Assembly: GCA_012514315.1 (NCBI GenBank)
Contig: JAAZAN010000006.1
Span: 1-64,000, forward strand
Direction: 5' to 3'
Length of the DNA: 64,000 nt
DNA from: Chloroflexota bacterium
GTDB lineage: Bacteria; Chloroflexota; Anaerolineae; B4-G1
A program made the position numbers and the translations under genes. Of this stretch, positions 26,715-35,054 are shown one piece after another. The first letter of the stretch is position 1; every line of letters starts with the position of its first letter. A model generated the notes under the pieces. That model did not search any database and had not been told where the DNA came from. It was given only the letters and a program-made list of their open reading frames with translations.

Positions 26715-27506
26715 ATGGACCTAGGACTGGCGGGAAAGACGGCGCTAATCACAGCAGCAAGTCGTGGTCTTGGGAGAGCAGTGGCCCACCGGCTTGCACT
26801 GGAGGGGGCGAATGTAGCCATCTGTGCCCGCGGCAGCGAGGCACTCGTCCAGACGGCCTCGGAGATCCGTGCGCAGACAGGGAGCGACGTCCTCGCGGTC
26901 ACCGCCGATGTCACACAGCGTGACCAGATCACTCAATTTGTCTACGAGACGCACGACACGTTCGGCCGGCTTGATATCGTAGTGGCGAACGCGGGGGGGC
27001 CGCCTCCAGGCGGCTTTCTCGAGGTCGACCCGGATGCCTGGAATTCGGCAATCGATCTGACGCTGATGAGTGTTGTGACGCTGTGCCGCGAGGCGGCGCC
27101 TATCCTCAGGGAGCAGCGGGCGGGAGCAATCCTGGCCATCGCCTCGATGAGCGTCAAGCAGCCGTTGCCGAGGTTGGTGCTCTCCAATAGCCTGCGTCTT
27201 GCTGTGGTCGGCCTGGTCAAGTCGTTGGCTGACGAGCTGGCCGCAGATCACATCCGGGTCAACGCGATCTGTCCCGGATGGACCGCGACTGAACGCGTCA
27301 CTCAGTTGCTGAGCGACCGAGCCGCGCGTTCTGGAACCACGCCCGAGCACGAAGCCCAGTCGATCATCGCCGATATCCCGCTGGGGAGAATGGGAACACC
27401 GGAGGAGTTCGCCAACGCAGCAGCCTTCCTCGTTTCGCCAGCTGCGTCGTTCATCACAGGCGTTAGCCTGCTGGTTGACGGGGGCGCGTACCGGGGGACG
27501 ATGTGA
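26715..27506 (+). CDS. SDR-family protein lacking the YxxxK dyad (FabG-like)
   Basis: A 263-residue Rossmann-fold protein: TAASRGLGRAVA binds the dinucleotide, followed by NAGG (about 95), catalytic-Ser region IASMSVKQPLP, and a C-terminal NAICPGWTATERV and FITGVSLLVDGGAYRG. At the YxxxK position the sequence is LSNSLRLAVVG, so Tyr and Lys are replaced by Ser and Arg. A known subgroup of SDRs (BKR_like_SDR_like) has the same loss; its function is unclear. It may bind NAD(P) without the classical reduction mechanism. The ATG directly follows the FHA gene's stop. Confidence 0.83.
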   Translation: MDLGLAGKTALITAASRGLGRAVAHRLALEGANVAICARGSEALVQTASEIRAQTGSDVLAVTADVTQRDQITQFVYETHDTFGRLDIVVANAGGPPPGGFLEVDPDAWNSAIDLTLMSVVTLCREAAPILREQRAGAILAIASMSVKQPLPRLVLSNSLRLAVVGLVKSLADELAADHIRVNAICPGWTATERVTQLLSDRAARSGTTPEHEAQSIIADIPLGRMGTPEEFANAAAFLVSPAASFITGVSLLVDGGAYRGTM

Positions 27507-29044
27507 CGGAGGTGGACTCCCGGAGGTGTGCGGCAGCACTTTGGCCAATTGCGGTATGCGGGACGTGCGTAGCCGCGATCGTAGGCTTCTGGATCACGGG
27601 TTACTCGCTCACGCAGGGCCGATCCGGTGTCCCTTTGGATGACGCCTGGATCCATTTCCAGTTCGCTCGGAACATCGCCGAGGGCACGGGATTCGCCTTT
27701 AACCCCGGGGAGCCGACAGCGGGTTCGACATCTCCCCTCTGGACCCTGATGCTAGCCGCCGTGTACTGGGCGGGTGGTTCGTTTCCGCTGGCCGGACAAG
27801 TACTGAGTGCGGTCACCTATCTGGCGATTCCCCTGGCCACCTATGCTCTGGCCAGGTCATTAGTGCGATGCGACTGGCTGGCCTGGCTGAGTGGGCTGGT
27901 TGTGGCGCTCAACGGACGTCTAGTCTGGGCAGGCTTGTCGGCCCTCGAAACTGGGGTCTTCACTACCCTGGCTCTTCTGAGCGTGCGCAGCTACCTGACC
28001 GACCGTCGGGATCGTGTGCTTCGATGGTCCACCGCGCTACTCCTCGGGTTGGCCACGCTAGCCCGTCCTGAGGGGTACTTGTTGTCTGCCCTTGTGTTCA
28101 CCGACTCGTTGCTGACACAGGTTCGCCATCGAGCTCGGCGTGGGTGCAGCACCATTCGTCAGCTCGTATGGCCGGGACTTCTGTACTGCGTTGTGGTCAT
28201 GCCATACATCGTGTTCAGCTTCGTGAGTAGTGGCCATTTGCTGCCGAACACGTATCACGCGAAGGTTGGAGTGAGTACTCGCATCGACTGGTCGTTTCTC
28301 AGTGTTGCCGCCAAGTACCTGATTCTCGACAACGTGCTCCTGATGCCCTTCTTCGTGTTCGGCCTGATCCTGCTCGCGCCGCAGAAGCCGGTGTTGGTGC
28401 TTTGGTGCGTGGGATTGCCGATCGGATACGCCCTCATCCACGCCATTCCGTATCAGCACGGTCGGTACCTTATGCCCCTGATTCCGTTCAACGCTGCTGT
28501 GGCGTGCTACGGCGTGCGCGAGTTCCATGAATGGGTCAGCTATCGCTGGCGCACGGTCGCCGATGCGTTGAAGCGTTGGCGGGTTGCCGGCTGCGCGCTC
28601 GCTCTGCTTGCGACGGCCTGGCGTCTGCCGACCATGGCCCAGCAGTACGCCTGGAACGTGGACAACATCTCCAGCATGCACGTGGAGGTTGGGCTCTGGA
28701 TCGATGCCCACACGCCGGAGGAAGCGGTTCTGGCGCTTAACGATATCGGAGCGATCACGTATATCTCGAGACGGTACGCCGTGGACCTGGCCGGACTGGT
28801 TACACCAGAGGTAGTGCCCATACTTCGCGGCGAGGATGCTGCGGGCGGGCTGGCCCGGTTCATGGCGCGCGAGGGTGTGGATTACGCGGTTGTCTTCCCT
28901 AACTGGTTCCCAGAGTTGGTGTCCCACTCTGACTGGCTCGAGCCAGTCCATAGCGTCGAGCTAACACGAAACACGATTGCGGGAGGCCCGCGGCTGGTCG
29001 TCTACCAGACGAACTGGCCAACCTGGAGCCCGTCAGCGCAGTGA
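27503..29044 (+). CDS. polytopic GT39/GT-C-like membrane protein
   Basis: A 513-residue membrane protein with about ten hydrophobic segments. The first extracytoplasmic loop has VPLDDAWIHFQFARNIAEG followed by FNPGEPTAGSTSPLW, typical of a bacterial GT-C subfamily where the Asp pair is the likely catalytic or metal site. A soluble C-terminal domain (about 390-513) contains ALNDIGAITY and VDYAVVFPNWF, as in related proteins. The GTG overlaps the SDR stop by 4 bases. It probably transfers a polyprenyl-linked sugar at the outer membrane face; the acceptor is unknown. Confidence 0.75.
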   Translation: MTEVDSRRCAAALWPIAVCGTCVAAIVGFWITGYSLTQGRSGVPLDDAWIHFQFARNIAEGTGFAFNPGEPTAGSTSPLWTLMLAAVYWAGGSFPLAGQVLSAVTYLAIPLATYALARSLVRCDWLAWLSGLVVALNGRLVWAGLSALETGVFTTLALLSVRSYLTDRRDRVLRWSTALLLGLATLARPEGYLLSALVFTDSLLTQVRHRARRGCSTIRQLVWPGLLYCVVVMPYIVFSFVSSGHLLPNTYHAKVGVSTRIDWSFLSVAAKYLILDNVLLMPFFVFGLILLAPQKPVLVLWCVGLPIGYALIHAIPYQHGRYLMPLIPFNAAVACYGVREFHEWVSYRWRTVADALKRWRVAGCALALLATAWRLPTMAQQYAWNVDNISSMHVEVGLWIDAHTPEEAVLALNDIGAITYISRRYAVDLAGLVTPEVVPILRGEDAAGGLARFMAREGVDYAVVFPNWFPELVSHSDWLEPVHSVELTRNTIAGGPRLVVYQTNWPTWSPSAQ

Positions 29045-29137
29045 CCTCCTCCGCAATCCAGACCCCAGCAATGAGCAGCTCGTGCTGGAGCACCTGACTG
29101 CCACAAGCACGATCACAGGTCATCAAGGAGAAACGAC

Positions 29138-30010
29138 ATGTCGGACAGTAGCGTTAGAATCGGGGTAATTGGAGGATCGGGTCTCTACGCGATGGAAGGC
29201 CTTCAGGAAGTCGAGGAACATCGCATCCAGACGCCCTTCGGAGATCCATCGGACGACATTGTCGTCGGCGCCCTCGAGGGGGTCAGGGTTGCGTTCCTGG
29301 CGCGGCACGGACGGGGACACCGGATTCTGCCCACTGAAGTGAACTCTCGCGCCAACATCTACGCGCTCAAGACGCTGGGAGTCGAACAGGTGATCTCGGT
29401 GTCGGCGTGTGGTTCACTCCGCGAGCACTTGCACCCGGGGGAGGTCGTTGTTCCAGATCAGCTGTTCGATTTCACCAAGAGGCGCCCCAACACCTTCTTT
29501 GGTGACGGGCTTGTCGCTCACGTGGGTGTCGCGGATCCATTCTGTGCGCGCCTCTCGGCGCTGGTCGTGAGTGCGGTACGCGAAGCAGGCGGCGTCGTGC
29601 ACACGGGCGGGCGATTCATTACGATCGAGGGGCCGCGCTTCTCGACTCGGGGAGAGAGCCACGTGTTTCGCGCCTGGGGCATGGACATCATTGGGATGAC
29701 GACATCGCCCGAGGCGTTCCTCGCTCGTGAGGCGGAGATGTGCTATGCCGTGATGGCTCACGTCACAGACTATGACGTGTGGCATGAGACGGAAGACCCA
29801 GTCAGTGTCGACGCGCTCCTGACCACGCTGGCGAACAACACAGCCGTGGCTCAGGAAGCCTTGCGGCTTCTGGCCAAGATGGGCGCCCAGGCGACCCGCC
29901 ACTGTGAGTGTGGTGCAGCTCTCTCTACAGCGTTGATTACTCAGCGTGATGCGATTCCGAACGCGGTGGTACGAGACCTGGCGCCGATAGTCGGCAAGTA
30001 CCTCACGTAG
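29138..30010 (+). CDS. mtnP: S-methyl-5'-thioadenosine phosphorylase
   Basis: A 290-residue member of the PNP/MTAP family. GVIGGSGLY begins the fold; TPFGDPSDDI, ARHGRGHRILPTEVNSRAN (phosphate site), FITIEGPRFSTRGES and GMTTSPEAFLAREAEMCY place it with MTAP rather than plain purine phosphorylase. It cleaves MTA to adenine and 5-methylthioribose-1-phosphate in methionine salvage. AAGGAGA (29124-29130) sits 7 bases before the ATG. Being 93 bases from the previous gene, it may have its own promoter. A MtaD-type MTA/SAH deaminase is encoded 2.8 kb away on the other strand. Confidence 0.92.
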   Translation: MSDSSVRIGVIGGSGLYAMEGLQEVEEHRIQTPFGDPSDDIVVGALEGVRVAFLARHGRGHRILPTEVNSRANIYALKTLGVEQVISVSACGSLREHLHPGEVVVPDQLFDFTKRRPNTFFGDGLVAHVGVADPFCARLSALVVSAVREAGGVVHTGGRFITIEGPRFSTRGESHVFRAWGMDIIGMTTSPEAFLAREAEMCYAVMAHVTDYDVWHETEDPVSVDALLTTLANNTAVAQEALRLLAKMGAQATRHCECGAALSTALITQRDAIPNAVVRDLAPIVGKYLT

Positions 30011-30038
30011 GACACAGAGCCGCCAGGGGATTGAAGAC

Positions 30039-32768
30039 TTGCTACCGCGATCCGATGTAGTGCGACCCAAGAGGCTGCAGGCGTCTATTCGCCGCGTGGC
30101 CGACGCAGACTCCAACCAGCGCGAGAGATTCCTGCTCGGTCTCGTGTTGGCATTCGCGGTCACAGGCGCGCTTCTTCTCCGAGCGTGCGATGCAGCCCCC
30201 ACAATCTGCAATGCGTCCGTCTCTACGACCACAGCGGCGTTGATCGTCCTCCCGCTGACGATTTCGTTTGGCAGCCTGCATCTCGTTCTGTCGAGGCGAC
30301 TGCCTACCAGAGACCCGGTGATTCTGCCGTCGGCAGCTATGCTTACTGCCTTGGGGCTCCTGCTGGTCGCCAGACTCGCACCGAACTTCCTTCTGCGTCA
30401 GGTCGCCTGGGTCGTCATCTGTGCACTCGCACTGGGGTGCGTCTCCCTCATGGGCTCCGACCTGCGTTGGCTTCAGCGATTCCGTTACACCTGGCTACTT
30501 GGTGGCCTGGCGCTACTGGCTGCTACACTGGTGCTGGGTGTGAACCCTTCGGGATATGGGCCAAGACTGTGGCTTGGCCTCGGGACGCACTACTACTTCC
30601 AGCCGTCCGAGCTCCTTAAGCTACTCATGGTCGCGTATGTGGCATCCTACCTAAGCGACAAGCGCGAGCTGGTGGCTCAGCGGACCGAGTCCGGCGCTTC
30701 GAGGCTGGCGGTCCTGACCTACATTGGTCCGCTGGTGACGATGTTCGGCATCGCACTCGTGCTGCTCGCCTGGCAGCAGGATCTTGGCGCTGCGATGCTC
30801 TTCTTCTTCACCTTCCTGAGCATGTTCTACCTTGCGACCGATAGGTTAGGCTATATTGTGGTGGGCCTTGCGCTCTTCATCGCAGCAGGCGTGGCCGGAT
30901 ACTACCTCTCGGATCACGTTGCGTTGAGGGTCGATGCCTGGCTTAACCCGTGGCCTGATGCTGCTGACCGGGCCTACCAGATTGTCCAGTCCCTCCTCGC
31001 ATTCGGCGCCGGTAGGCTTCTCGGAACAGGTCTTGGCATGGGGGTCCCGACGTACATCCCCGCCGTTCACACGGACTTCTCGTTCGCAGCGATCGCGGAG
31101 GAGCTCGGACTTGCGGGGATAGTCGCCGTGATTGCGCTGTTCGGCATTATCACTGCGAGGGGGTTCCGGGCTGCCTCACGAACCCCAAGGCTTTATGAGC
31201 GACTGCTCGTGGCCGGTCTGACCTCCGGGATCGCCATCCAGGCTCTCACGATCATGGCCGGCAACGGCAAACTGGCACCAATAACGGGCGTGACGCTCCC
31301 CTTTGTCTCGTATGGGGGTAGCTCCTTATTGATCACGTCCATAGCGCTTGGCCTCGTGCTGCGCGTTTCCGGTGAACAACGCTCAGTTGGCAGGCCCGAG
31401 CATGTCGCGGCGGGGAGCCTTCCGATTCGCGGTCTGGCGCGCTTCCTGCTGGCCCTGTTCGGTCTGGTTGCCCTGGGGTCTGGCTATTGGGCCTATGTCA
31501 GGTCAGATGCACTGTGGCTCCGCCCGGACAATCCGAGGCGAGTTCTCTCACAGCAACGAGTTGTTCGTGGGGCCATTCTGGGCAGCGATGGGACCGAGCT
31601 GGCTGGGGCCCAGGTGGACACCGATGGCCTGGTGACACGAACCTACCTGGTGCCCGAGGCCGCGCCTGTGGTCGGCTACTACAGCCTGCGATATGGGACC
31701 AGTGGCATCGAGGCCACCTATGACCCTGTTCTGACGGGTACTGAGGATGAATTGGTCCTGCTCAGAGTGTGGCGTGATCTCCGGCGCCTCCCGGTTCGCG
31801 GGCGTGGTGTTCAACTCACGCTGGACCCTGATCTTCAGACCGAGGCTCAACGAGCGTTGCAGGGTAGATCTGGGGCGGCGATTGTGATGGATGCACGGAC
31901 CGGCGCGCTCCTGGCAATGGCATCGAGCCCTACCTTCGATGCTCGGTCCCTCGACGAGAGCTGGGCAGGTCTGGTCGAAGATTCTCAATCGCCTCTGGTG
32001 AACCGGGCGACACAAGGGTTGTATCAGCCGGGCACACTGGTGCAGACATACCTGCTGGCCGAAGCGCTCACCGACGGCTTGGTCACGCTCGAATCGGCAG
32101 TCGCTGGTGCGACAGACCCTCTGTCAATCAACGGGACGTCTGTGAGATGTCTGCAGGTCCCGAGTGAGACCACAGTGGCGGGGGCCTATGCCTCTGGTTG
32201 CCCTGCGTTGGCGGCGGAGCTAGGCACGGAACTGGGCGCAGGCGGCATCCGGCGGGCGCTCGAGCGATGGCATTTGACGAGAGCTCCAGCCGTTGACGGG
32301 CTGCTCACCGACGGGCCAGAGTGGCGGGACGACGAATTCCTAGACAGCCATTCCATCAAGCTCGAGGCAGTCGGTCAGGGTGACCTTACGGTATCGCCAT
32401 TACAGGTCTCGCTCGCCGTTGCTGCGTTGGCCAATGGGGGTGAGATGCCGCAGGTCCATGTCGTCGATCGGGTCGAGGAGTCTCCTGGCATCTGGCGCCG
32501 GCTTGAGCCCAACGTAGCGACCCGGGCGGTTGCATCTCAGGGGTCGACCCGTGAGGTGCTGCAGCTCTGGGAGACGGATGGTTCGCTCATATTTCGGACC
32601 GATGTAGCCATCGCGGGGCATCAACGGATGATGCACACGTGGTTCTCAGGCATCCTGGGTGTCCGCGACGCCCCCCCCCTTGTCTGTGTTGTTCTTCTCG
32701 AACACACGGCTGCGACTCGGGACGCTTACGAGATCGGCCGTCACCTGCTTGGGTTGCTCGCAGACTGA
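30039..32768 (+). CDS. SEDS (FtsW/RodA) protein fused to a degenerate class B PBP domain
   Basis: A 909-residue protein. Residues 30-445 are a SEDS peptidoglycan polymerase: GVNPSGYGPRLWLGL, FQPSELLKL, WQQDLGAAMLF, NPWPDAADRAYQIVQSLLAF with the catalytic-type Asp307, HTDFSFAAIAEELG and PFVSYGGSSL. A further membrane helix (about 466-486) leads to a class B penicillin-binding transpeptidase-like domain (590-909). All three catalytic motifs of that domain are lost: the SxxK position reads TLVQ (Thr666, Gln669), SxN reads GCP (720-722), and KTG is replaced by HQR near 861. So polymerase function looks intact and transpeptidation absent. TTG start with AGGGGA 8 bases upstream. Confidence 0.9.
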   Translation: MLPRSDVVRPKRLQASIRRVADADSNQRERFLLGLVLAFAVTGALLLRACDAAPTICNASVSTTTAALIVLPLTISFGSLHLVLSRRLPTRDPVILPSAAMLTALGLLLVARLAPNFLLRQVAWVVICALALGCVSLMGSDLRWLQRFRYTWLLGGLALLAATLVLGVNPSGYGPRLWLGLGTHYYFQPSELLKLLMVAYVASYLSDKRELVAQRTESGASRLAVLTYIGPLVTMFGIALVLLAWQQDLGAAMLFFFTFLSMFYLATDRLGYIVVGLALFIAAGVAGYYLSDHVALRVDAWLNPWPDAADRAYQIVQSLLAFGAGRLLGTGLGMGVPTYIPAVHTDFSFAAIAEELGLAGIVAVIALFGIITARGFRAASRTPRLYERLLVAGLTSGIAIQALTIMAGNGKLAPITGVTLPFVSYGGSSLLITSIALGLVLRVSGEQRSVGRPEHVAAGSLPIRGLARFLLALFGLVALGSGYWAYVRSDALWLRPDNPRRVLSQQRVVRGAILGSDGTELAGAQVDTDGLVTRTYLVPEAAPVVGYYSLRYGTSGIEATYDPVLTGTEDELVLLRVWRDLRRLPVRGRGVQLTLDPDLQTEAQRALQGRSGAAIVMDARTGALLAMASSPTFDARSLDESWAGLVEDSQSPLVNRATQGLYQPGTLVQTYLLAEALTDGLVTLESAVAGATDPLSINGTSVRCLQVPSETTVAGAYASGCPALAAELGTELGAGGIRRALERWHLTRAPAVDGLLTDGPEWRDDEFLDSHSIKLEAVGQGDLTVSPLQVSLAVAALANGGEMPQVHVVDRVEESPGIWRRLEPNVATRAVASQGSTREVLQLWETDGSLIFRTDVAIAGHQRMMHTWFSGILGVRDAPPLVCVVLLEHTAATRDAYEIGRHLLGLLAD

Positions 32769-32801
32769 CGCCGAGCGGTGACCAGCGTGGAGACGGTTGA
32801 T

Positions 32802-34823
32802 CTAGCTCTCATTTCGGGAATCCGGCGCTCCCACAACACGGCCCAGAACCAGGTCCGGGTACTCCTCCTTAACCGGCTGCATATGCGTCAACGCAAGCGA
32901 ATGCAGAAGCTCGCCGATGAGTGCTGCCTTGCGCTCCGCGTCCTGGCTGGACCATGTGCGACTCTTGATCTCCAGGAAATGCGTGGACCAGCTCGGCTGG
33001 ATGATCTGGTCAATGTTGAGCGCGAACGCGGTACCCCCAAAACGAATGTGGTACCTGCGCCGCCGCTTCGAGACCTCGACCGTCTGAGCCGGGTCGAAGT
33101 ACTCCTTGTAGAACCTCAGGCTGTGAGTGGCGGGAGCATCGTATCGTGACTGGCTGAGAATGACCAGATTGTCGTACTCGCGTTCCCTGATGGAGCCCGT
33201 AAGAGTCAGCCGATACTCCACGCTCTCGACGTGTTCGCCATCCGACGAGAGAACCTCATCCTCCCGATATCGAATCCGGCTGTGGTCCACATCATCGAGG
33301 ATCAGGTAGGCGTCGTACTGGCGTCTGACGCTGGATCGCACCACCGCCAGTAACCCACTCTCGATCGCATCTTCCACGGAGCTCAGATCGTCCGCGGAGA
33401 GCTGTACCTTGACCTGCACCTCGAAGGCGCGTCCCTGCGAGACATCGCTAAGGGCCAGGAGCTTGCTCAGTATGCTTTCCTCACGCGCCACAATGAATGA
33501 GCTCACCTTGTTGGCAACGCGCTGCGCCTCTCTGCGTGCGTACTCAGTGTCCACAGTCAGTACTTGCCGATCCCGCATGAGCCAGCGACCGTGACACAGA
33601 ACGTGCAGAATATCGGCGCTCTTGGCTCCGTAGACGATCAGCGCATAGATGCTCGACGCAGTGTCATCAAATCGCGGAGTCAGGTGAACTGTATTGAGAT
33701 CAATGACGGCCAGATCGGCTCGCTTTCCGATCTCAATCGAGCCAGTGATCTGATCCAGGCCAAGGGCTCTTGCTCCCATGGTCGTCGCCATCTCAAGTGC
33801 CTGTTGAGCTGAGACCGCGGTTGGATCACCGGTGATGCCCTTAGCGAGCAGCGCGGCCAGCCTCGTCTCTTCAAGTATGTCCAGATCATTGTTGCTTGCA
33901 CTCCCATCGGTTCCAATGCCGACCGGAATGCCGAGTTCGAGCATCCGGGTCACCGGAGCGAATCCGCTGGCAAGCTTGAGATTGCTTGTGGGACTGTGTA
34001 CGACACCCACGTCGTGGTGAAGCAGCGTGTACAACTCACCCTCATCCAGATGGACACAGTGGGCAGCGGTTACGCGCGCTCCAAACAGTCCCTGCTTCTT
34101 CACCCAGGGTACCACAGGCATGCCGTACTCCGCGCGCTGTCTGGCGACTTCCTCGGCCGTCTCCGCTATGTGGATGTGAATGGGGACATCCTCAGCAAGC
34201 GCTAACTGGGCGCAGTCTTGAAGCATCTCGACCGTCGAGGTGTATGCTGCGTGAGGGCCGACCGCAGGGGTGATCAGCTCGTGTCCCTTCCACCGCGTAA
34301 CAAAATCCCTGGTCAGTTCCAGTGCTTGATCGTAACTCCCGGCATCGGGCGTGGCGAACTTCAGTATCGATTGGGCGCAGACCGCCCGCATGCCAGCCTG
34401 GGCCGCCGAATCTGCAACGGTCTCCTCGAAGTAGTACATGTCACCAAAGCAGGTGACCCCGGACTGGATCATCTCAGCACACGCCAGCTGCGTTCCAAGC
34501 CAACAGAAGTCGGGACGCACGAACTCGCGTTCTGCGGGCATCATATACCCAACCAACCAGACATCGAGCCGCAGGTCATTCGCCAGTCCTCGCAGAAGCG
34601 TCATCGGCGCGTGTGTGTGACCGTTGATCAGACCAGGGATCACCGCGCATCCGCTGCAGGTCAACTCCTCAGCGCCCTGGTACTCGCGCACGACCTCCCG
34701 CTCCGGGCCCACCGCGACGATGGAGTTCCCGGAGACAGCTACCGCTCCCGGCGTGTAGACGTTTCCGGCGCCATCCATCGTGACGACTGTGCCGCCCAGC
34801 AGGACGAGATCAGCTTGAGCCAT
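32802..34823 (-). CDS. MTA/SAH deaminase (MtaD-like) fused to a C-terminal CYTH-like domain
   Basis: A 673-residue protein. Residues 1-435 are a cytosine-deaminase-like amidohydrolase of the MtaD/SsnA group: INGHTHAPMTLLRG (metal HxH), HIHIAETAEE, TAAHCVHLDEGE, VHSPTSNLKLASG and GTDGSASNNDLD. MtaD deaminates methylthioadenosine or S-adenosylhomocysteine. Residues about 464-650 resemble a CYTH/triphosphate-tunnel domain: FEVQVKVQL (E-x-Q-x-K in place of ExExK), RIRYRED, VEYRLTLTG, SKRRRRYHIRFGG and THFLEIKSRTW. ATG 34823 is chosen because GGAGGG lies 4 bases upstream, within the promoter-defined transcript. It is convergent with the SEDS gene, 33 bases apart. Confidence 0.85.
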   Translation of the reverse strand: MAQADLVLLGGTVVTMDGAGNVYTPGAVAVSGNSIVAVGPEREVVREYQGAEELTCSGCAVIPGLINGHTHAPMTLLRGLANDLRLDVWLVGYMMPAEREFVRPDFCWLGTQLACAEMIQSGVTCFGDMYYFEETVADSAAQAGMRAVCAQSILKFATPDAGSYDQALELTRDFVTRWKGHELITPAVGPHAAYTSTVEMLQDCAQLALAEDVPIHIHIAETAEEVARQRAEYGMPVVPWVKKQGLFGARVTAAHCVHLDEGELYTLLHHDVGVVHSPTSNLKLASGFAPVTRMLELGIPVGIGTDGSASNNDLDILEETRLAALLAKGITGDPTAVSAQQALEMATTMGARALGLDQITGSIEIGKRADLAVIDLNTVHLTPRFDDTASSIYALIVYGAKSADILHVLCHGRWLMRDRQVLTVDTEYARREAQRVANKVSSFIVAREESILSKLLALSDVSQGRAFEVQVKVQLSADDLSSVEDAIESGLLAVVRSSVRRQYDAYLILDDVDHSRIRYREDEVLSSDGEHVESVEYRLTLTGSIREREYDNLVILSQSRYDAPATHSLRFYKEYFDPAQTVEVSKRRRRYHIRFGGTAFALNIDQIIQPSWSTHFLEIKSRTWSSQDAERKAALIGELLHSLALTHMQPVKEEYPDLVLGRVVGAPDSRNES

Positions 34824-34859
34824 TGGCCCTCCTCGAGTGAATCGTGCGAGTATCGTTGG

Positions 34860-34888
34860 ATTATACGCTCGCCCCTCATATGCGCCAA
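34860..34888 (-). promoter_or_regulatory. promoter for the MtaD-CYTH gene
   Basis: On the minus strand TTGGCG (34888-34883), a 17-base spacer and a perfect TATAAT (34865-34860). The predicted leader is about 30 bases and includes the GGAGGG ribosome-binding site. Confidence 0.72.
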
Positions 34889-34953
34889 ACGGCGAGCGAC
34901 TCCTGCAGAGGCCAACGCAAGCGGCGCCGCCTGAGCGCCTCCTTGGTCCGTGC

Positions 34954-34982
34954 TTGTCCATCAAGCGGTGACGCGGTATCAT
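34954..34982 (+). promoter_or_regulatory. promoter for the MurJ-like gene
   Basis: TTGTCC (34954-34959), a 17-base spacer and TATCAT (34977-34982). The predicted start near 34989 coincides with an in-frame ATG, so either a leaderless product starts there or ATG 35055 is used. Confidence 0.45.
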
Positions 34983-35054
34983 TCGCCTATGCTGGCGGCG
35001 GTCTGTTTCTCTACCGTCTGCGAGCTCCAGCTGGCTGTATTCGATTGGAGGTCC

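Noticed and set aside
28058-28951. Open frame of 297 codons opposite the membrane GT gene
   Set aside because: His/Arg/Gln-rich antisense translation with no family signal.
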